The notes beneath the pieces were generated by a model, which saw only the letters and a program-made list of their open reading frames with translations, searched no databases and was not told the DNA's origin. Of a stretch of 64,000 nucleotides of DNA, positions 39,421 to 48,885 are shown piece by piece. The DNA is from Hyphomicrobiaceae bacterium (GTDB lineage: Bacteria; Pseudomonadota; Alphaproteobacteria; Rhizobiales; Hyphomicrobiaceae). The stretch's first letter is position 1, and the number at the start of each line of letters is the position of its first letter. The position numbers were made by a program, and so were the translations under genes. The stretch is from positions 1 to 64,000 of the forward strand of contig PKEY01000070.1 in NCBI GenBank assembly GCA_002919265.1, written 5' to 3'.

Positions 39421-40767
39421 TTAGGCAGCCGCCCGAATTTCCTGATCTACCAGCGCCTTGAGAAGCTCCGCGTATTCGTCGACGAACGATACAAGCACGT
39501 TTCTGAGCGTCTGCCGGTGTGCATCCGTCATCGGCAAGGACTGGTAGAAGTCCCCTCGACTGGCAATCGCTACACCGTTGAGCAGCGCATACATATGGAA
39601 AAACTGCCCAACGCGCCGGCTCGTGGGCGTGACGTCTGCCGCCGTCCGAATTCCGTTCGGTGAAAGATGCATGGTGAACAGCGAGCCCTGGCCGGTGAAG
39701 CGCAGAGGCACCTTGCGCGCGACCATTTCATCGTTCAACCGAACACGGAAGGCTTCACACTCCACGAGGAATGCGTCGGCCCGCTCCGGCGTGAATACGC
39801 GCGTCAAGCCGGCGAGACCTGCCGCCATCGAACAGACATTGTTGTTGAAGGTGCCCGCGTGTCGGAAAGCGTCGGGGCGGTGCGGATCAAATCGGTCCAT
39901 GATGTCAGCCCGGCCACCGAATGCGCCGGAGGACAGCCCGCCTCCGAGATATTTCCCGAGGGTCGTCAGATCCGGCGTCAATCCGATCTGCCCCTGAATG
40001 CCGCCCGCTCCGCAACGTGAGGTCTTTACCTCATCGAAAATGAGAAGAGCACCAACCTTCGCCGTCTCCTCACGCAGCATTTCAAGGAAGCTTCTTTCCG
40101 CCGGAATGTTACCGGCCGCTCCGAGGATCGGCTCGACGATGACGCAGGCGAGATCGTCCTTGTGCGCCTGGATCAGGCTGCGCGTCGCCTCATAATCGTT
40201 GTAAGGCGCGATGACGTAGTCGAAAGGAATGTTGATTGGATTGCCGCCCTTGGAAAAAACCAGCACGCCACCGTGATAGGCGCCGTCGAATACGAGGATC
40301 TTGGACCGCCCAGTAACCTGGCGCGCGGTTACAAGCGCCAGAATATTGGCCTCGGTTCCCGAATTACAAAAACGTAGCCGTTCCATGCTCGGGAAGCGCG
40401 CCTGAACGGCCTCCGCAAGCCGGGCCTCGAGAACATTCGGCGCTGCCAAAACGATGCCGCACTCGAGCGCCTCGATAATCGCCTGCTTGATAATCGGATC
40501 GGAATGCCCGTAAAGGCCGGCGGAAAATTCGCCCACAAAGTCGATGTAGGTGTGCCCATCGAGGTCCCGCACCTCGGCGCCCTGGCCCGAAACCATCGTG
40601 AGCGGGAACGGCTCATAGAAGAGAACGGAGCGCGTGTTACCTCCGGGCAAGGCTCGCGCTGCCTCCTGAGAGGCCTTGAGGCTCAGTGGATTACGTTTTG
40701 CGAATTCCTGTTTGAGCCCCGAGAACGCTTTCTCGAGCTGCTCCAACCGATGATTGCTGAGGGTCAT
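39421..40767 (-). CDS. Class III PLP aminotransferase, glutamate-1-semialdehyde aminomutase-like
   Basis: LPGGNTRSVLFYEPFPLTM, RFCNSGTEANILALVTARQVTGRSKILVFDGAYHGG, LLIFDEVKTSR, TTLGKYLGGG PLP-Lys. Confidence 0.9.
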   Translation of the reverse strand: MTLSNHRLEQLEKAFSGLKQEFAKRNPLSLKASQEAARALPGGNTRSVLFYEPFPLTMVSGQGAEVRDLDGHTYIDFVGEFSAGLYGHSDPIIKQAIIEALECGIVLAAPNVLEARLAEAVQARFPSMERLRFCNSGTEANILALVTARQVTGRSKILVFDGAYHGGVLVFSKGGNPINIPFDYVIAPYNDYEATRSLIQAHKDDLACVIVEPILGAAGNIPAERSFLEMLREETAKVGALLIFDEVKTSRCGAGGIQGQIGLTPDLTTLGKYLGGGLSSGAFGGRADIMDRFDPHRPDAFRHAGTFNNNVCSMAAGLAGLTRVFTPERADAFLVECEAFRVRLNDEMVARKVPLRFTGQGSLFTMHLSPNGIRTAADVTPTSRRVGQFFHMYALLNGVAIASRGDFYQSLPMTDAHRQTLRNVLVSFVDEYAELLKALVDQEIRAAA

Positions 40768-40804
40768 TGCGCTCCTGGGAGACCTTCGAAATTGGCCGGG
40801 CAGA

Positions 40805-41494
40805 CTAGCCGAGTGCTGGAGACTCTATCGTTTTCAGATTGGGGTCGATGTCCAGCGGCCCTTCTGTCGCTGCACGGACCGTCTCGACGTCCAAACCCGC
40901 AGCAATCTCGCGCATGATGAAGCGCCCGTCAGTCACGTCGAACACGCCGTAGTTGGTGAAGACGCGGGAAACAACGCCTGCGCCCGTGAGCGGATAGGTG
41001 CACCGCTTCAGCAGTTTCGGCTCGCCCTTCCGCGTCGTGTGCTCGGTTATGATGAAAACCTGCTTTACGCCCGCGACGAGATCCATCGCGCCACCCACTG
41101 CGGGCACGCCACCTTCGCCCGTCGACCAGTTCGCCAAGTCACCGTTGGCCGCGACCTGCAAGGCACCCAGGATCGAAATGTCGAGATGCCCGCCGCGGAT
41201 CATGGCGAAGCTGTCAGCGTGATGGAAGAAGCAGGCGCCGGGCAGCAGCGTGATCGGCTTCTTACCGGCGTTGATCAGCTCGGGATCTTCCTCGCCGGGC
41301 TTGGGCGGTGGCCCGAAGCCCAGTACGCCGTTCTCGGAGTGATAGATAACCTCGCGCCCCTCGGGCACGAAACGCGCCACCATCTCAGGAATGCCGATGC
41401 CAAGGTTCACATGGGCGCCATCGGGAATGTCCTGCGCAGCCCGCCACGCCATCGCCTCCCGGGAGAGGCCCAACGCTTCGGTTTTCGTGCTCAT
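40805..41494 (-). CDS. 3-oxoacid CoA-transferase subunit B
   Basis: DGAHVNLGIGIPEMVARFVPEGREVIYHSENGVLGFGPPP; ATGA-coupled to subunit A. Confidence 0.93.
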   Translation of the reverse strand: MSTKTEALGLSREAMAWRAAQDIPDGAHVNLGIGIPEMVARFVPEGREVIYHSENGVLGFGPPPKPGEEDPELINAGKKPITLLPGACFFHHADSFAMIRGGHLDISILGALQVAANGDLANWSTGEGGVPAVGGAMDLVAGVKQVFIITEHTTRKGEPKLLKRCTYPLTGAGVVSRVFTNYGVFDVTDGRFIMREIAAGLDVETVRAATEGPLDIDPNLKTIESPALG

Positions 41495-42201
41495 GGATAG
41501 CGCACTCCCTCCGCCACCAGCTTCGACTCCTGAGCCGGGTTCGGAACGTGAACGACACGGTCGACGAAGATGCCGGGGGTCACGACCACTTCAGGGTCGA
41601 TTTCGCCGGCGGCAACGAAATGACGGACCTGCACGATCGTCGTCTTCGCCGCCATGCACATGATCGGCCCAAAATTCCGTGCCGTCTTGTTGTAGACCAG
41701 ATTGCCGAGCCGATCTCCGCGTTCGGCTTTCACCAGCGCAAAATCAGCGGTCAGCCCATATTCCAGAACGTGCGGCCGCCCGTTGAACTCCCGTACCTCC
41801 TTGCCCTCCGCCAGCGGCGTGCCGGCCGCAGTCGGCGTATAGAATGCCGGGATGCCGGCGCCGCCGGCCCGAATGCGCTCCGCGAGCGTCCCCTGCGGCA
41901 CCAGCTCGAGCTCGATGCGCCCCTCCCTGTAGAGTTGCTGGAAGACCTCGGAGTTCGAGGAGCGTGGGTAAGAGCAGATCACCTTGCGGACCCGCCCGGC
42001 GGCGATCAGCGCGGCAAGGCCAACGAAGCCGTTTCCAGCGTTGTTATTGATGACGACGAGGTCGCGAGCGCCCTGGTCGATGAGAGCATGAATGAGCTCG
42101 ATCGGGCTTCCCGCCTCCCCGAAGCCGCTGATCATCACGGTTGAGCCGTCCCGAATATCGGCTACAGCCTCAGCAACGCTCGCGACTTGCTTATTGATCA
42201 T
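41491..42201 (-). CDS. 3-oxoacid CoA-transferase subunit A
   Basis: DGSTVMISGFGEAGSPIELIHALIDQGARDLVVINNNAG; coupled to subunit B. Confidence 0.93.
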   Translation of the reverse strand: MINKQVASVAEAVADIRDGSTVMISGFGEAGSPIELIHALIDQGARDLVVINNNAGNGFVGLAALIAAGRVRKVICSYPRSSNSEVFQQLYREGRIELELVPQGTLAERIRAGGAGIPAFYTPTAAGTPLAEGKEVREFNGRPHVLEYGLTADFALVKAERGDRLGNLVYNKTARNFGPIMCMAAKTTIVQVRHFVAAGEIDPEVVVTPGIFVDRVVHVPNPAQESKLVAEGVRYP

Positions 42202-42297
42202 GATGGGCTTGCCCTAACCACTGCGATGCCCTGCTTCTTCCGATATCGAAGCTCGCCGGCTCCTGCAACGTATGCTTTCCCGAGAACTGCATAGCTC

Positions 42298-43965
42298 TCA
42301 AGTCTGATCCGCAGCCGGCGGGTTCGACGGATCGGGATAGTATCCCCGAATCCGGTCGCGCTCGATGAGCACAGGATCGCGCTCTGCTGGGTCTCCATAG
42401 CCGCCACCGCCAGGCGTCTCGACCTCGATCCAGTCGCCCGGCTTCAGCACGAAGCCCTCGCCCTTCGAGATATGCTCGGGCTGCACGATTTTGCCGCCCT
42501 GGCAAATCCTGATGACGTTCGGTGCTCCCGGTTTGCCGCCGAGTATACCCGGCGGCCCGAACCGCCCATGCTCCATAAGGAAAGAGGCTTTGCCCTCACC
42601 CCGCAGGATACGCGCCCGATAGCGGACACCGAAACCGCCGCGATACTTCCCGGCGCCACCAGAGCCTTCGCGCAGTGAGAATTCGTCGAAGATTATCGGA
42701 TAACGCTGCTCGAGAATTTCAACCGGCTGCGATTTCGAAATGCCGATCGTGGAGCAGCCGTTACTGATGCCGTCACCCCTCCACCAACCGCCGTAACCGC
42801 CGCCGGAGAAGTAATACATGATGTAATGGCGCTTCTCTTCTGGATCATAGCCGCCGATGCTGATGTTTCCGCTCGTGCCGGCGGGCGCAGCGAACAATCG
42901 ATCCGGAATGGCCTCGGCGAGCGCGAGGAACACGGCTTCCATGATCCGCTGCGAAACCTCGGCAGCGCAGCCGGCCACGGGGCGCGGATATTCGGCGTAC
43001 AGGAAGGTTCCACGCGGCTCTTTCACGTGTATTGGCGCGAAGCAACCCGAATTCATCGGCACATCCGGGAAGATGTGCTTCATCGCGCCGTACACGGCCG
43101 AAAGCGTCGTCGCCCAGACGGAATTGAGCGGCCCGGCGCATGGGGGGCTCGACTTCGAAAAGTCGAAGGTGATGTCCGAACCTTTGACGGTCACCTCAAG
43201 ACGAACCTCGAGCGGCTCATTCACCACGCCGTCGCTATCCAGATAGGCAACGCTAGAATATGTGCCGTCCGGAATAGTCTCGATATGTGCGCGCATCATT
43301 TTCTCGGAACGGCGGCGCAACTCCGCGATGGCCTCCTCAACTGTTTCCTTTCCGTAGCGGTCGAGCAATGCCGTCAACCGCCGTGCGCCGGCTTCCAACG
43401 CGCCGAGATGGGCCTTGATGTCGCCAATCCGCTCGTCTGCTACGCGGATGTTGGCGAGCACAAGGCTCAAAATCTCCTTGTCGATTTCCCCGCGCCGGCA
43501 AAGCTTAACCGGCGGAATGCGCAGGCCTTCCTGATGAATTTCCGTTGCCGTACTGTTGAAACCGCCAGGCACCATGCCGCCCGTGTCCGGCCAGTGTCCT
43601 GTGTTCGAGAGATAGCACCAGTGCTCACCACGATAATAAAACGGCCGCACCATTTTCACGTCCATGAGGTGCGTGCCGCCGAAATAAGGATCGTTGACAA
43701 GGATGACGTCGCCGTCGTCCAGGTCATTGCGCGCCTGGATGACCGAGCGCGTCGTCTCCTGCATGACACCGATGAAAATCGGCAGGGCGAGCTCGCCCTG
43801 GGCAATCATCGAGCCATCTTCGAGCGCGTAAATGCCGTTTGAACGGTCAAATGCTTCCGAAATGACGGGAGAAAATGCCGTCTTCTCATGGACGAGGTCC
43901 ATTTCGGTGCAGACCTGCTGCAGGCCCTTTTCGATGACGGTCAGAAGTACGGGATCCATTGCCAT
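42298..43965 (-). CDS. Hydantoinase B/oxoprolinase family protein
   Basis: DPVLLTVIEKGLQQVCTEMDLVHEKTAFSPVISEAFDRSNGIY, GGTHLMDVKMVRPFYY, ETPGGGGYGDP. Confidence 0.93.
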   Translation of the reverse strand: MAMDPVLLTVIEKGLQQVCTEMDLVHEKTAFSPVISEAFDRSNGIYALEDGSMIAQGELALPIFIGVMQETTRSVIQARNDLDDGDVILVNDPYFGGTHLMDVKMVRPFYYRGEHWCYLSNTGHWPDTGGMVPGGFNSTATEIHQEGLRIPPVKLCRRGEIDKEILSLVLANIRVADERIGDIKAHLGALEAGARRLTALLDRYGKETVEEAIAELRRRSEKMMRAHIETIPDGTYSSVAYLDSDGVVNEPLEVRLEVTVKGSDITFDFSKSSPPCAGPLNSVWATTLSAVYGAMKHIFPDVPMNSGCFAPIHVKEPRGTFLYAEYPRPVAGCAAEVSQRIMEAVFLALAEAIPDRLFAAPAGTSGNISIGGYDPEEKRHYIMYYFSGGGYGGWWRGDGISNGCSTIGISKSQPVEILEQRYPIIFDEFSLREGSGGAGKYRGGFGVRYRARILRGEGKASFLMEHGRFGPPGILGGKPGAPNVIRICQGGKIVQPEHISKGEGFVLKPGDWIEVETPGGGGYGDPAERDPVLIERDRIRGYYPDPSNPPAADQT

Positions 43966-43984
43966 TTTCGTTTCCCTTCAGCCC

Positions 43985-46036
43985 TCAACCTGCAGCGTTG
44001 AAGCCGTTCACCTCGATGAGGATATTGCCAAAGTCGTCGACGCGGCAGCGCGCGCCGGGGTCGACGACCAGCGTTGCATCCATCTGTTCGACGATGGCAG
44101 GCCCCTCGAACTGCGCTCCCGCCGGGAGAAGATCACGGCGATAGATGTCAGTTTCAACCCACTCGCCGTTGAAATAGACCTTGCGCCTTCCAGTACGCGC
44201 CTCGTTTACGTCGGTCGTGACTTGTGGGCGGAACAACGACAGATCGATACGCTCACGCACTCCAATGACGGTCGTACGGACGTTCACCAGCATAGGTGAC
44301 ATCTCTGCGAGCGAAATTCCAAACCTGTCGATGTAATGCTGGGCAAATCGCTCACCGACCTTTTGCGGATCAAAGCCTGGGCTTTCCACGGGAAGGCGGA
44401 TGACGTGCGATTGCCCGCGGTAAAGAAGGTCCGCCTCGTGCCGAGTGACGATTTCCTTTACCTCGACTTTCTCGCGGGCAAGAAGCGCACGCCCCTCTTC
44501 AACCTGCCGCGCGAAAATACTGTCGATCTCCTTCGGATCGAGCGAGGCGAGCGGCAAGTTCACCGTCTGCACGAAATCGTGCCGCACGTCGGCCAGGATG
44601 CAGCCGAGAGCAGAGGTCAATCCCGGGAAACGAGGTACTAGCACGTGGGGAATGCCCAGCTCGCGCGCAATCGCCACCGCATGCAAAGGTCCAGCGCCAC
44701 CGAAAGGCATCAGCGCAAAATCACGCGGATTATGCCCTTTTTCAATGGAAATCAGACGGATTGCACCGGCGAGCTCATTTACGGCAATGTCGAGAATTGC
44801 GGCTGCGCTCGCGACGACATCAAGGCCGAGATGCCGACCGATTTTTTCCTCGAGAATGGACGCAATTTTGTCGAGCGGTGCCGGCGCGTCCGAGCCGGTG
44901 ATAGACGTCGGGTTGATGCGCCCTAGCAAAAGATTGGCATCCGTAATCGTTGGCTCTGTGCCCCCGCGACCATAGCCGATCGGTCCCGGAAATGAGCCAG
45001 CGCTCTCCGGCCCGACGCGCAACATGCCTGCGGCGTCGATGCGCGCAATGCTGCCACCGCCCGCACCGACCGTGCTCATGTCGATCATCGGGATGCGGAG
45101 GGGCACACCGTAGGCGAGATCCTTTTCAGCGGTGATAACCGGCTCTCCGTTGACGATCACGGCTACGTCGTAGCTGGTCCCGCCCATGTCGCCAGTGATG
45201 ATATTGGGGAAGCCAGCCGCCTTGGCGATTGCAGAGGCCGCCAGCACACCGCCTGCCGGCCCCGACATCACGGTATGCACCGCGTGCTCGCCAACCACGG
45301 AGGCAGCCATCATGCCGCCGTTGGCCTGCATCACCAGCAATTCTTTGCGGAAACCCTTCTTGGCGAGCTCGTCGGCGACGCGCTCGATATAGCGCGCCAC
45401 AATCGGCCGAATAGCGCCGTGAATGGCGGCCGTGGAGCCACGCTCAAATTCCCGCATTTCACGGATGATTTCATGGCCGGCAACGACATTCTTGTTCGGC
45501 CACAGACTGCGGACAATTTCAGCGCAACGCTTTTCGTGGGTGTCGTTTGCGTAAGAGTGCAGGAAATGAATGACGACGGACTCGACATCCATTTCCAGCA
45601 GCTTTTTCACCGCCGCACGGACGTCATCTTCGTTCAGCGGCTCTACGACCCGTCCGGCGGCATCCATACGCTCGCGCACCTCGAGACGCAGCTCGCGCGG
45701 AATGAGCGCCTCGAAGGTACCCGAAAGACCGTAAGCGTAGGGCCGCGTGCGACGGCCAAGTTCAAGTACGTCCCGAAAGCCGCGAGTGGTAATCAGACCG
45801 CAACGCGCGCCCTTGCGCTCGAGAACGGCGTTAGTACCTGCCGTCGTGCCGTGAACCAGCCAGTCGATGGCCTCGAAATCCACTCCGAGCTCGGCCAGCC
45901 CCTGCATGAAGCCGCGGGCGCGATCGTCGACGGTTGTCGGAACCTTGGCGACCCGGAATTCGCGGCGCTCCGTGTCGATCATGAGAAAGTCGGTAAAGGT
46001 TCCTCCGACATCAACGCCGATGCTGATGTTGCTCAC
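43985..46036 (-). CDS. Hydantoinase A/oxoprolinase family protein
   Basis: SIGVDVGGTFTDFLMID, VHGTTAGTNAVLERKGA, GDMGGTSYDVAVI; GTG start at 46036 preceded by GGAGG. Confidence 0.93.
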   Translation of the reverse strand: MSNISIGVDVGGTFTDFLMIDTERREFRVAKVPTTVDDRARGFMQGLAELGVDFEAIDWLVHGTTAGTNAVLERKGARCGLITTRGFRDVLELGRRTRPYAYGLSGTFEALIPRELRLEVRERMDAAGRVVEPLNEDDVRAAVKKLLEMDVESVVIHFLHSYANDTHEKRCAEIVRSLWPNKNVVAGHEIIREMREFERGSTAAIHGAIRPIVARYIERVADELAKKGFRKELLVMQANGGMMAASVVGEHAVHTVMSGPAGGVLAASAIAKAAGFPNIITGDMGGTSYDVAVIVNGEPVITAEKDLAYGVPLRIPMIDMSTVGAGGGSIARIDAAGMLRVGPESAGSFPGPIGYGRGGTEPTITDANLLLGRINPTSITGSDAPAPLDKIASILEEKIGRHLGLDVVASAAAILDIAVNELAGAIRLISIEKGHNPRDFALMPFGGAGPLHAVAIARELGIPHVLVPRFPGLTSALGCILADVRHDFVQTVNLPLASLDPKEIDSIFARQVEEGRALLAREKVEVKEIVTRHEADLLYRGQSHVIRLPVESPGFDPQKVGERFAQHYIDRFGISLAEMSPMLVNVRTTVIGVRERIDLSLFRPQVTTDVNEARTGRRKVYFNGEWVETDIYRRDLLPAGAQFEGPAIVEQMDATLVVDPGARCRVDDFGNILIEVNGFNAAG

Positions 46037-46084
46037 TCTCGCCTCCGAGTCCGCGACTTCCGAATAGCATTGCATCAAAGACTT

Positions 46085-46127
46085 GAGTTTCGATTATTGA
46101 AACTCTATTCTGATTTTCGATAATAGA
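46085..46127. promoter_or_regulatory. Candidate operator(s) in hydantoinase/IclR divergent promoter
   Basis: Perfect inverted repeat GAGTTTC-N7-GAAACTC (46085-46105) followed by TCTATT-N12-AATAGA (46104-46127). Confidence 0.5.
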
Positions 46128-46188
46128 CGCAGAGCCGGTCTGTTTGTCAACGGACTCGGGCGTCCTATGTCGTTGGGCGAAAGGACAA

Positions 46189-46974
46189 ATGCCGAAAAAA
46201 GATCTGCAGGACGACGAGCGCAAAAGCCCGTTTGAACGCTATTTGAGCATCATCGAGATTGTGGCGGCGGCGCACGACGGGCTGACGCTGACGGATATCG
46301 CTAAGATTGCGGATCTGCCCAAACCGACCGTTCACCGGCTGACGCGTGTCTTGCTCGATTCCGGCGCGCTTGTCGCCGAAGATCGGCGACAGAAGCAATT
46401 CCGCATAGGCCCGCGCATTTGGCGCGTGCTTTACCTCGGGTTTGAACCCGACAGCCTCGTTCGCTATGCGCAGATGGCCTGCGACGCCGCGGCCAGTCGC
46501 TTGAAAGAGACCTGCTACATTGTACGTTTGGGGCGCACCGATGTGCGCACTGTCGCACGCGCGACGCCGGACCAGGGCTATCGTCTGCATGTCTATCCGG
46601 GGTCCGACCTGCCGATTCACGCCGCCGCTTCTGCGAAAGCAATTATTGCTTTTCAGCCTGAAAAAGAGGTGATGCGTTACATTCGCGAGCCATTGCCGCG
46701 GTTTACACCATATACGAACACCGATGTTTCCGTGTTTCTCGCCGAACTGAAAAAGACGCGGAAACGCGGCTACGCGATTTGCGACCGCGAGATCGACGAA
46801 CACGTCATGGCCTACGCGGTGCCGGTCCATCTGCCGAACGCGGGCGTGCTGTTCAGCGTGGGTGTGACAGGTCCCTGTAGCCGACTGCTGCAACACCCCG
46901 TGGCGTTCTACATTGACGGCCTCAAGGAAGCAGCCGACCAGTTCGCGCGAGCCCTGCAGACCACTCAAAGGTGA
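46189..46974 (+). CDS. IclR family transcriptional regulator
   Basis: YLSIIEIVAAAHDGLTLTDIAKIADLPKPTVHRLTRVLLDSGALV HTH; C-terminal IclR effector domain; AAAGGA RBS before ATG 46189. Confidence 0.9.
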   Translation: MPKKDLQDDERKSPFERYLSIIEIVAAAHDGLTLTDIAKIADLPKPTVHRLTRVLLDSGALVAEDRRQKQFRIGPRIWRVLYLGFEPDSLVRYAQMACDAAASRLKETCYIVRLGRTDVRTVARATPDQGYRLHVYPGSDLPIHAAASAKAIIAFQPEKEVMRYIREPLPRFTPYTNTDVSVFLAELKKTRKRGYAICDREIDEHVMAYAVPVHLPNAGVLFSVGVTGPCSRLLQHPVAFYIDGLKEAADQFARALQTTQR

Positions 46975-46977
46975 GTT

Positions 46978-48285
46978 CTAAAACAGTGCTTTCGGCAGAA
47001 CCAGGACGATCTCGGGGAACGCGATACAAATACCGATCGCCACGATCATCAGCAAAATAAACGGCGTGACCGACTTATAGATGTCCCCGAGTGAAATATT
47101 GGGAGGAACGACACCCTTCAGATAAAAAAGGTTGTATCCAAACGGCGGTGTCAGAAAACCTATTTCCATATTGATAATAAACAGGATGCCGAACCAGACT
47201 GGATCGAAGCCCAATTTCAGAATAATTGGAACGAATACCGGGACAGTGATCATAATAATCCCAACTGTATCCAGCACCATCCCGAGCAGCAGCAAAATGA
47301 CCATCATCCCCACGAGAATGACGTAGCGGTTCACCTCGAGGCCAAGAACCATCCCCTCGATCAGACGCGCAGCTCCCATCGCCGTGTAGAAGGTCGACAA
47401 GGCGGACGCGCCAATGATGATCCAGAAGATGAGACAACTGAGGAGAAGCGTCTCATCACAGGCCTCACGGACCACCTTCCAGTTGAGCTTGCGTCGCACG
47501 CCGGCAGCGATAATCGCGCCCAGGGCGCCCACTGCAGCGGCCTCGGAAACACTGGCAAACCCGGTGAGCATGGAGCCCAGCACACCAATGACAAGCAGCA
47601 CCGGAAGGATGAGCCCTTTGCTCGCGACGAGCTTTTCGCGCCAGGTAAAGCGCTCAACCGCTGAGCCACCCACCATTTCCGGCTGAAGCAGGCCGCGTAC
47701 ATAAATGTAGATGGCAAAAAGAACAGCGATGAGCAGGCCCGGGAGAATACCGCCAGCATAAAGCTTGCCGATCGAGGTGCCGGCGACCAACCCGTAAATG
47801 ATCATCGTGACGCTCGGCGGAATAAGAATGCCAAGCGAACCGCCCGCAGCGATACAACCGAGCGCAATCCCCTTGTGGTAATTCCGAGCAAGCATTGCGG
47901 GGAGCGCCAGAAGCCCCATGGAAATGGTCGCCGCTCCCGAAATACCGGCCATGGCAGCGAAAATCGTGCAAATGGCGACCGTTCCAATGGCCAACCCACC
48001 GCGCACACCGCTGAAGAAGCGGTACATAGCCTCATACAGATCGTCCGCGATCTGCGAACGCTGCAGCATAGCTGCCATAAAGATGAACAGCGGAATACCC
48101 AGATACTCGAAGCTCGATGCGCTCGAGAAAGCCTTGATCGGTAGCATCGACAGCGCATTCGGGCTCCAAAATCCGTAGATCATCCCGACGGTGAGCCCCC
48201 CGAGCGCGATGGCGATCGGTGCCCCGATCGCCAGGCAGAGAAACATGCTGCCGAATAGGAGAGCGGTAACGAACACTGGGTCCAT
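46978..48285 (-). CDS. TRAP transporter large permease (DctM-like)
   Basis: GIPLFIFMAAMLQRSQIADDLYEAMYRFFSGVRGGLAIGTVAICTIFAAMAGISGAATISMGLLALPAML. Confidence 0.95.
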   Translation of the reverse strand: MDPVFVTALLFGSMFLCLAIGAPIAIALGGLTVGMIYGFWSPNALSMLPIKAFSSASSFEYLGIPLFIFMAAMLQRSQIADDLYEAMYRFFSGVRGGLAIGTVAICTIFAAMAGISGAATISMGLLALPAMLARNYHKGIALGCIAAGGSLGILIPPSVTMIIYGLVAGTSIGKLYAGGILPGLLIAVLFAIYIYVRGLLQPEMVGGSAVERFTWREKLVASKGLILPVLLVIGVLGSMLTGFASVSEAAAVGALGAIIAAGVRRKLNWKVVREACDETLLLSCLIFWIIIGASALSTFYTAMGAARLIEGMVLGLEVNRYVILVGMMVILLLLGMVLDTVGIIMITVPVFVPIILKLGFDPVWFGILFIINMEIGFLTPPFGYNLFYLKGVVPPNISLGDIYKSVTPFILLMIVAIGICIAFPEIVLVLPKALF

Positions 48286-48288
48286 GTC

Positions 48289-48819
48289 TTAGTCCGCGCT
48301 GCGAAGGCCGTTCTGCACCAGCTTGAGGATGTGTGACAACCAAGCGAGCGATAGCAGAACTACGCCGATCGGGAGGAGCGACTTGGCAACAAATACCGGA
48401 GCCTGCCATGCTCCGGTCGCGGACACTTCGTTCATCATGTAGGACTGCCACGCAAAGCGCGTGCCGAACCACAGAAGCGTGCCGGCAAACAGAACGAATA
48501 GAAGAGAGCTGATTGTCAGGTCGACGACCGCTTTGGCGCGCGGTGGCAAACGCGTGAAAAGAATGTCGACGCGGACGAACTGGCCGCGCTGCAACGTCCA
48601 CGCGCCACCAAGGAACACATAGGCGGCCAATAGCCATCCACTCAGGTCGTAAACCCAACCCCACGACATGCCGAAAAACGTTCTCGTAATCATTTCGAGA
48701 ACGATCAGCCCAGTCATGAGGAGGGTAAGCAAGGAGGCGGCTTTGCCAATCGTTTCAACTAGACGGTCGATCCAGCGGATCAAAAACTCAAGCAATGCCC
48801 CCTCCTCTGGCAATGTCAA
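48289..48819 (-). CDS. TRAP transporter small permease (DctQ-like)
   Basis: Four-TM protein immediately upstream of DctM; LEMITRTFFGMSWGWVYDLSGWLLAAYVFLGGAWTLQRGQFVRVDILF. Confidence 0.92.
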   Translation of the reverse strand: MTLPEEGALLEFLIRWIDRLVETIGKAASLLTLLMTGLIVLEMITRTFFGMSWGWVYDLSGWLLAAYVFLGGAWTLQRGQFVRVDILFTRLPPRAKAVVDLTISSLLFVLFAGTLLWFGTRFAWQSYMMNEVSATGAWQAPVFVAKSLLPIGVVLLSLAWLSHILKLVQNGLRSAD

Positions 48820-48885
48820 CTCTCGCGAGGATGAGAATACGAAGCAGCTCCGGAGAACTTGGCCGAAGCTGCTCTTGCGCTAGCC

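Noticed and set aside
39421-40767. Possible glutamate-1-semialdehyde aminomutase for haem synthesis
   Set aside because: The window encodes ALA synthase (61846-63087), so the C5 pathway enzyme is not needed; operon context with hyu/sco genes favours a catabolic aminotransferase.
42826-43842. 338-aa plus-strand ORF opposite hydantoinase B
   Set aside because: Shadow ORF; the sense product has strong HyuB motifs along its full length.
46165-46968. 267-aa minus-strand ORF opposite IclR
   Set aside because: Antisense shadow of a clear IclR regulator; no coherent domain.
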